A DNA stretch of 64,000 bases from positions 8,412,085-8,476,084 of the forward strand of contig JAQFVV010012396.1 of assembly GCA_028023455.1 (NCBI GenBank), in the 5' to 3' direction. A program made the position numbers and the translations under genes. The stretch comes from Epiperipatus broadwayi (taxonomy: Eukaryota > Onychophora > Udeonychophora > Euonychophora > Peripatidae). Of the stretch, positions 57,720 through 64,000 are shown piece after piece; position 1 is the first letter of the stretch; the number at the start of each line of letters is the position of its first letter. Under the pieces are notes generated by a model, which saw only the letters and a program-made list of their open reading frames with translations, did no database searches and had not been told where the DNA came from.

Positions 57720-58275
57720 TCAATTCGTAATTGATGAGAGGTTTTATTCTCGTCTAATTATATTTTTTAATTCATTGTCATCATTTTCACCATTATTAGT
57801 TCATTGCAAGATGAAAATCTCTTCAAGTTTAATCCAGTTTCTTCGATTCCTAACTTCTCTTCTCTATATCACACCCAACAAACTTCTTTCTGAATCTTTT
57901 AAAATTTATAAAAATTTAATTGAAGACTTCAACTGTCCATCTATTATCATCTCTTCTAGCATTATGATCTATCCAGATCCATTTCAGTTTCTTAATTCTG
58001 TAAATAAAATTATTGATACCTGTTTGCCTTCTTATCTCAATATTTTGCATCGAATCTCTTATAACCACTTTCAAAACATATCTCTCCATATTTTGCTGAA
58101 TGCTCTGAACTCTCTATAATGTTTTTCTATTAAGTTTCCCAATCTCAGATCCATAAATAAAAAATGATAAACACATCTATTAAAATGTACCTCTTCAAAT
58201 ACATATGTATATTTTTTTTAAAATTAAATTATATTTATAGAGACCATTCAATACAAATTTAATTCTAATATTTTT
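57720..58275 (-). mobile_element. LINE-A 3' fragment
   Basis: It aligns with 6765-7330 and 33290-33760 in order (GTTCATTGCAAGATGAAAAT, TCTCTATATCACACC, CTGTCCATCTATTATCATCT). It covers only the C-terminal coding end and the 3' end. Confidence 0.75.
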
Positions 58276-59155
58276 CAACTAAAAATAGCTACATATCCAT
58301 TTCCCTACTGTTGATGAATAATTAGCTATTATGACTATGGACTGGCTGCCTTAAAACTCTTTTCACTTATCTGAATAATTTCAACTCAGCTCTAGACTTG
58401 AACTCATCCCGACCTTGGCATGACTGATAAAACTATTAAGTTTTATAGTACAAGACCTTTAAACAAAATGTTAAAATGATTTGAGATCATGCAATATTCC
58501 AAACACCGATTGTGACACATTGAACTTTGATTCAAGAGTCTTTAGCTCTCCAGATTTTACCACTGAACTGAATTGCACATAGGTAGATTTTTTAAAAATC
58601 TAATATATTACTAACAATAATAGAAAACCCATAGAATAAAATTTGTTTTTTGTTTTTCTTTAATTCTAAAAAACAATTTTTTTTATTAGCTTTGCTTTAA
58701 TGCTTTATTAAAAAATAATTTATTTAAAGAACAAATTTATCTAATAAATAATTTTAAAAATAATTTAACTTTGACACTGCTATAAATGCGTTTTAAATAT
58801 TGAACAACAAAAAAGGAAAATATCATCAACTATGGTCAGTCTTTTTTCAATCACACTTAGCTATTCTAAATGTTTTGTTTTTAAGTATAACATTTACTTA
58901 TAGATAAATGAATGAGTATTCACTCAATAAATCATATATTCAAATAGTGTAAGAGCTAAATTGGCTTTGATCCAGGAATCTTCGAGTTTATTTTTTTACT
59001 AAACTACACAGAACACATCGCAATATTAAAAAGAATATTTTTTGTGTTTAATTAAGAAAAAATTGTCAGCAGGTAATGTATATTAGTTTCCTACAATTAA
59101 AAGTGTATTCAAATGACATAAACTGTATATACATCTTTATATTACTACCAGAAGA
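58276..59155 (-). repeat. cluster of tRNA-like fragments in AT-rich DNA
   Basis: There are three minus-strand B-box-like elements. The first is near 58390 (GAGTTCAAGTCTAGAG). The second is near 58510, where TCAGTTCAGTGGTAAAATC is an A-box match and TTGAATCAAAGTTCAATG a B-box match. The third is near 58965 (TAGTTTAGTAAAAAAATAAA, TGGATCAAAGCCAATTT). They look like SINE heads at different stages of decay. None has a pairing acceptor stem. Confidence 0.35.
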
Positions 59156-60455
59156 ATTGTTTGGAATAAAATGCCTGAATGTGACAAAGAGAAATATAAA
59201 AGGGAATAATATTGAAGATTATTGAGAAAGACTTAATATTTTTAAAAAGTAGATAGCAAATTGGATTTAAATGAATTAATGAACTAATAGATAAAGTAGG
59301 AATTACAGAATTATCTTATAATAATGTAATTGAGATACCGAATAAGAAACTTTTGGAAGAAAGATAAGTATAGAAATTATGAAAAGAAAATATACAAAAT
59401 GCTTTAACAAATATTGTAAGAAAGTGAAATTAAATAATTTGAGTTTAAAAATAGAGAAGTTACTGTAAATGAAATGATAAACTTGATGAATAACTATGTA
59501 AACAATGAATTAAAGAGATAATAAAATAAAATAAAAAATAATCTAAATGTAGCAAGAAGAAACTTAGTGAAATTTTAAAATAAATGAGATTATTGTATAG
59601 TTTAGCAATTAACGTGTATATTGAATTAACAGAATAGACAATTTGTGTTAAATGTTTTCAAATCATAAGGAGATAAGAAAAATGTGTTAATAAATGCAAT
59701 TAACAAAAATTGTGGTTCATCATAAATTGGAATACGGACATTTTAATACAACTGTTATAACCTAGGTCAAAACTGTTCCAAACATGTTCTGTGGCCAGGA
59801 TGAAAGGCGTGCTAAGATCTTCCTAGAGGTTTCGATTTTTTCAAGTGAAAATATATATATATAATCAAATACTTATTAGATATTTTAATTCTATCACTTA
59901 TTGATAATGTTGATATTATTATCTTGTGTGATTACATTACTGTATAATCATGTATTTTTTAAATATAAGATGAATCAAAGAAATGTCCTTGTACTGTTTT
60001 GATCCAATGCACATGTTGCTGAACATTCACACCAAATATGCATATGATTATGGTACATGTAATTCTGTATTTTTTTGGATGCAAATATCAGATAATTCTT
60101 GTTTAATGTGTCTTTTGGGTTACTTAGTTGAATAGCTTTGGTATAGGTAATAAAAATAGGTAAAAGAAGAAATATAATGTATGGAATATAGTATAAAAAT
60201 ATCTAATATTAGATAAGTTATTAATTAGAAAAAGATGAAAATACAAATGTTAGAAAAGATATCAAAAATAAAAGCTAAGATTTTGAATATTATTAGAGTT
60301 TTGGGTTGAATGGAGAGAAATAATTATATCAACATAGAGACACAAAAGAATTGATGAAATGTTTTGGTAACTTATTTGTGATCTGAAGATTAAGCATGGA
60401 CAGTTGTGAATTAAAAAATTTTTAAAAGGGTTGATATTAATCATTAGTAACCTGC
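59156..60455. other. AT-rich, purine-skewed DNA, possibly LINE remnant; GC patch at 59760-59840
   Basis: 59160-59640 has fragments such as DKVGITELSYNNVIEIPNKK that could be a decayed LINE linker region, without a diagnostic motif. 59760-59840 (CCAAACATGTTCTGTGGCCA, GAAAGGCGTGCTAAGATC) is locally GC-rich and unidentified. Confidence 0.25.
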
Positions 60456-60550
60456 ATGATTTCACACAGTTGGTAGAGTTTCTGACTTGGGATCAGGAGG
60501 TTCCAAGATTGATTCTGATGGTAACAGGTCTGGTGATCAAACTTCTCCCA
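60456..60550 (+). repeat. tRNA-like SINE fragment
   Basis: CACACAGTTGGTAGAGTTTC is a good A-box match, with GGTTCCAAGATTGATTCTG as the B-box region. Confidence 0.5.
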
Positions 60551-60886
60551 AGCAATAAAACCATATGCTTTTTTTTTATTAGTATACAAAAGAATATAAA
60601 ATCTCTAAATATTTGTCAGGTGTCTATTAGAAGTAAAAGATAATATTCATATATTAAATAGAAATTATAAAACATTTAATAATTTAAATTATAAAAAAAA
60701 ACTATTATTTATAAAACTGAAAAAGGATTAATATATACAATAGTAGTTTTTATTGACAAAATTAATGGTTTCCAAAAAAAGCAATTAGAAATTAATTAAA
60801 AATAAACAGTCGAAAATTCCCATCTGAATAATGTTTAATTAAGACCACAACTTAATAAAAATTTGAGATCTAATTTTATATAAAAC
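60551..60886. other. AT-rich anonymous DNA
   Basis: Nothing recognised. Confidence 0.4.
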
Positions 60887-60984
60887 AGGCAAAACTCACT
60901 ATACGTATTGCCACACACAGCAAGCTAGAGTAATCAATCGATGCCAGAAGGCTTGTGCATAAAATCCCCATCTAGTGCCTACTC

Positions 60985-61043
60985 ATCCAATATCTCCAGA
61001 CTAGTTTCTGCCTTATGGCCTTTGTCAGTGAGGAGCCTTGGAT
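60985..61043 (-). ncRNA. hammerhead ribozyme (F2), G8 mutated
   Basis: On the minus strand, ATCCAA pairs TTGGAT and CCTCA pairs TGGAG (one mismatch). The core is CTGACAA (61028-61022, G8 to A). Stem II can pair as GCC-ATAA-GGC. GAA is followed by the palindrome ACTAGT and C, so the GUC site is kept. Confidence 0.68.
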
Positions 61044-61160
61044 CTGAGAGCACTGCACCTAGATCTTAGGATCTAATGCAACCCTCCAGCAACCAAAAGG
61101 TGAAAAGGTGGATGCTGTAGGGTTGCATTAGATCCTAAGATCTAAGTGCAGTGCTCTCAG

Positions 61161-61219
61161 ATCCAAGGCTTCTCACTGACAAAGGCCATAAGCCAGAAAC
61201 TAGTCTGGGGATATTGAAT
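61161..61219 (+). ncRNA. hammerhead ribozyme (F2), G8 mutated
   Basis: ATCCAA (61161-61166) with TTGAAT (one mismatch), TCTCA (61171-61175) with TGGGG, core CTGACAA (61176-61182), stem II GGC-CATAA-GCC, GAA (61196-61198), ACTAGT (61199-61204) and C61205 (GUC site). Confidence 0.7.
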
Positions 61220-61385
61220 GAGTAGGCACTAGATGGGGATTTTATGCACAAGCCTTCTGGCATCCATTGATTACTCTAGCTTGCTGTGTGTGGCAATATG
61301 TATAGTGAGTTTTGCCTGTTTTAACAACAGTTATACACAAGCATAAGAGGTGGTGGTCATGTGGTGTTTATTGGCTTAATTTTAT

Positions 61386-63449
61386 ATATAAAGATATATC
61401 ATTTCAAAATGGTATAAGTATAAATATTTTATTAAATTGTATCCAGTGTATTTATTTCAAAGAACAAATAAGTAAAATATATGGATTAAATTAAAACAAA
61501 AGTTTAAAATAAACAAACTTAAATGTATTAACAATGACTTATAGTACAAAAATTAATATTGATTTAATGGATTTTTTGAAATATATAAATAAGAATGCAG
61601 AATTTTTAAAATTGTCACTTTTTTTAAATATCAACATGGTAAAGATTTTTCTCCCTGCAGAAATGCAAAATGATAAGCCCAAGGAGTCAATAAAATTTTT
61701 ACTTTTCTTGTTAATATAATTTCATAGTGAAAACCTATTCTTCCATTGATCCTAAGTCAAAGACCTAACTATAGATTCAAATGGTTCCAAATGAAATATT
61801 TATATTTTGTACACCAATTATATGCTTATATATAAATAAACATCATATAAATCTGTAATAATTTTAAATAACATTAACTTATGCCATCTATAGAATATTT
61901 TGCAATCTTTCAAGTGATAATGTTTGATGAAAAAACAATCAATCTCTGCTGGTCATATGTTTCTATTTTATAACTGAGATCATCAGTAGCCTGGAAACAA
62001 TGTAAGAGACATCTGTAAATACAGCAATACAATCATAACATTCAGTTTGATATTAAAAATTAAATATAATTTTAAGAATATTTTAACGAAAGCTTCTTTT
62101 GTCTTTACTTAATATTAATAGACAAGAAGGTGCTTTTTAATCTACCTCATTTTTAAATAACCTAGCTTTTATATCAGCTTTTAAATACATAAATAACTCA
62201 TTAAACACCATATGAATCTATATCAATTTTAAATAATATTAATTTAATTTAGGCCATCTGTAGACGTTTTTTATGATCTAGAAAGAGAAAAAATTATTCA
62301 GAAATATTACCAAATTTATGACTTCCTTTATTTTGCTGCAATATCTTATACAAATACAATTTATCCATTCTACTTTGAATACTTTTTAGTAAAAACCTTT
62401 TATTGTACAAATATGTATACACAATCTTACATTGCAACTGCCCTGCAGTCTTCTCAAAAGAGTTATAATATAATGAACAAAATAAAATACATAATTATAT
62501 AAATAATACCATAAAAATGTAAATAAAATGATGGGCTATAAAAAAGTGGTTACATAGGAGTATAAACATGAATATATTTATAGATATTACTTACTTATTA
62601 CTGGGGGGAAAAACTTAGCATAATATTTACATATAAAACAGTATAATTTAAATTTATAAGTTATATAATAATAGTAATAAAAATTAAAGTGTATATATAT
62701 ATAAATAGTTGTAGTGATTATATATATATAGTGCAATGCTCAGGTTCAAGTCTTTCTCATTGCACGTTTTAGTTTAACCACCGAACCTATCTGTGTTGAG
62801 TTCAAATCCTATTAAAATGAATATTTTAATAAATAAACATATAATTCTTTCTATCATGGCTGGGTGTGCAGCATTATATATGCACATATGAATAAACCTG
62901 TACAAACATAGGCTAGTAAATGTTACAGCGAATACAATGGTTTAAATTTTATATTTTTAACAGAAATGATTTATGTTATAATTTTAAATAGTAGAAATGT
63001 CAATTTATTAATTTTATTAAATACAAATTCATATGTGGATGTATGATTCGCCTTATGTAATAATATATATAGAGTGGCGTGATTTTATTTTGTAAAAGAG
63101 CAAATAGTTTTTAGTTAAATTAGTTAAAAATAAAAAGTTAACCGTAAACAGATTTGCATTTAAGTCCACCACACCTGTGGTTAAATCAAAGTTTGAAAGT
63201 TGATAATTGCTATATTCAAATTTTTTTATAGCGAAAGTGTGTTCGTTAAAATCGCTGGAGCAAAACTATTGAAACCTAGAAGAGGATTTGCAGCACCATG
63301 AAAGCCTAAACAAAAGTATTTTGATCAAATTGGGAAATCTTACAATTTAGTGTGATATTTTAGAGTTAATGGGTTTCCAGGCAAAACAAGTTCTTTTCTA
63401 GTCAAGTACTTTGAAATAAAAGTATAAATAAGGTATATTTTGAGCTTGA
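61386..63449. other. AT-rich DNA with a tRNA-like fragment near 62735-62825
   Basis: The fragment has two B-box-like pieces (CAGGTTCAAGTC and GAGTTCAAATCC) and TTTAGTTTAACCACCGAACC. The open frames at 61312-61494 and 61534-61719 have no domain. Otherwise nothing was recognised. Confidence 0.4.
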
Positions 63450-63760
63450 GAAGGGGAGTCATTAATTTTAGAAGAGCATCACCATTACTAATTCACATCA
63501 GATTGATCTTTGAAAGATCTGACTGTAGAATAGGTGATAGCTGCTTCTAAGTCCATGGAGAAATGATGTTCCAACTGCCAACCAATGCTTCAACCACTGG
63601 AACCACACATGAAATCAACCAGAAATAGCCTACTTCCCTAATGTTGATGCTATGCCCACTCAAGAAGACCACCATGATACCTTTAAGCCAAACAACTGCC
63701 TATCCAGTTCAAGTAATCAGTAATGCCAATCTATAACTGCAGAGCTCTGTGTTAACAAAC
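63450..63760. other. GC-richer segment of unknown nature
   Basis: The text is distinctly less AT-rich (CCAACTGCCAACCAATGC, CTTCAACCACTGGAACC, AGAAGACCACCATGATACC). No frame is open across it, and there is no match to the window's repeats. It may be an unlisted repeat, retroposed sequence or conserved element. Confidence 0.2.
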
Positions 63761-64000
63761 TATTTCTAAATCCAAAATTTTCTACTTAAAAGTTTAAAGC
63801 TAGCAAACGATAATCTAATGTAATTTTTTAAATCTTATAAATGTTTTATTATAAATTCTTGTTAAAGTAAATACTACATCATTTGTATAACTTGCCTACA
63901 TCTTTACAAATATGTTAATTAAACTGAATGTAACCTATGGCTAATTTCTTTTGCCTATCACTGTGGTTGCTTTGAAGCAGTGAGCATTTAAATGTAATAA
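63761..64000. other. AT-rich anonymous DNA
   Basis: Nothing recognised. Confidence 0.4.

Larger units (their letters stand above)
60887..61385. repeat. F2 palindrome with two ribozymes
   Basis: Arms 60887-61085 and 61110-61316 are close inverted copies (CAGGCAAAACTCACTATA ... AGTGCCTACTCATCC ... GAGAGCACTGCACCTAGATC and complements) around a short centre. The right arm continues into the F2 end (AACAACAGTTATACACAAGC, TCATGTGGTGTTTATTGGCT). Confidence 0.87.

Overview
The window reads as animal (metazoan) nuclear DNA. It is very AT-rich (about one quarter G+C by eye), has no operons or dense genes, and is packed with decayed eukaryotic transposable elements and microsatellites. I found no intact host protein-coding gene. 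The longest open frames are retroelement or simple-repeat frames. The mix of RTE/CR1-like LINEs, a GIY-YIG Penelope-like element (PLE), a mariner, tRNA-headed SINEs and a long (GATA)/(GACA) tract would suit a mollusc or another lophotrochozoan, or a chelicerate. I cannot fix the taxon.

The main result is that the commonest unlabelled repeats carry hammerhead ribozymes (HHRs). Family F1 occurs at about 1.7, 4.7-5.5, 15.5, 23.1-23.7, 28.1-28.8, 36.2, 41.9, 45.1, 50.1-50.6 and 57.4 kb. It holds a type I hammerhead: stem I CCAA/TTGG plus an outer AT-rich helix, core CUGANGA, stem II RTGCT-GGTTT-AGCAY, then GAA, a self-complementary stem III ATACGTAT, and an NUH cleavage site. Family F2 (16.4, 26.8 and 60.9-61.3 kb) and family F3 (53.6-54.0 kb) share the fold but have unrelated stems. 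A fourth, decayed hammerhead-like motif lies in the 5' end of the PLE. F3, and F1 at 5.1-5.5 and 23.2-23.7 kb, are direct tandem units bounded by same-strand ribozymes, which is the architecture of retrozymes. Other F1 and F2 copies are head-to-head palindromes.

Layout: 1-6.7 kb is AT-rich DNA with F1 repeats and a SINE. 6.76-8.44 kb is a minus-strand LINE-A with nested insertions. 11.8-12.6 kb is a SINE next to a foldback element. 13.4-14.3 kb is a foldback repeat and a PLE fragment. 15.4-16.6 kb holds F1 and F2. 17.8-20.56 kb is a near full-length broken PLE. 23.1-23.8 kb is tandem F1. 25.3-26.9 kb is LINE-A plus F2. 28.1-28.8 kb is an F1 palindrome. 30.66-31.08 kb is a compound tetranucleotide tract. 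31.9-34.4 kb is LINE-B followed by LINE-A. 34.7 and 36.2 kb are foldbacks. 38.3-39.0 kb is LINE-A. 43.43-44.73 kb is a mariner. 46.1-49.2 kb is repeat-poor with a promoter-like start. 50.7-52.2 kb is LINE-C. 53.3-55.8 kb holds a tandem duplication, F3, LINE-C, PLE ends and LINE-A. 56.46-56.83 kb is a GC-rich regulatory-looking island. 57.3-58.3 kb is F1 and LINE-A. 58.4-60.6 kb holds several tRNA-like fragments. 60.9-61.4 kb is an F2 palindrome.

No set of genes here works together as a pathway. The plausible functional link is that autonomous LINEs or PLEs supply reverse transcriptase for non-autonomous ribozyme-bearing repeats and SINEs. That link is inference. Calls rest on hand reading. 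Boundaries are approximate unless a target-site duplication or a helix fixes them.
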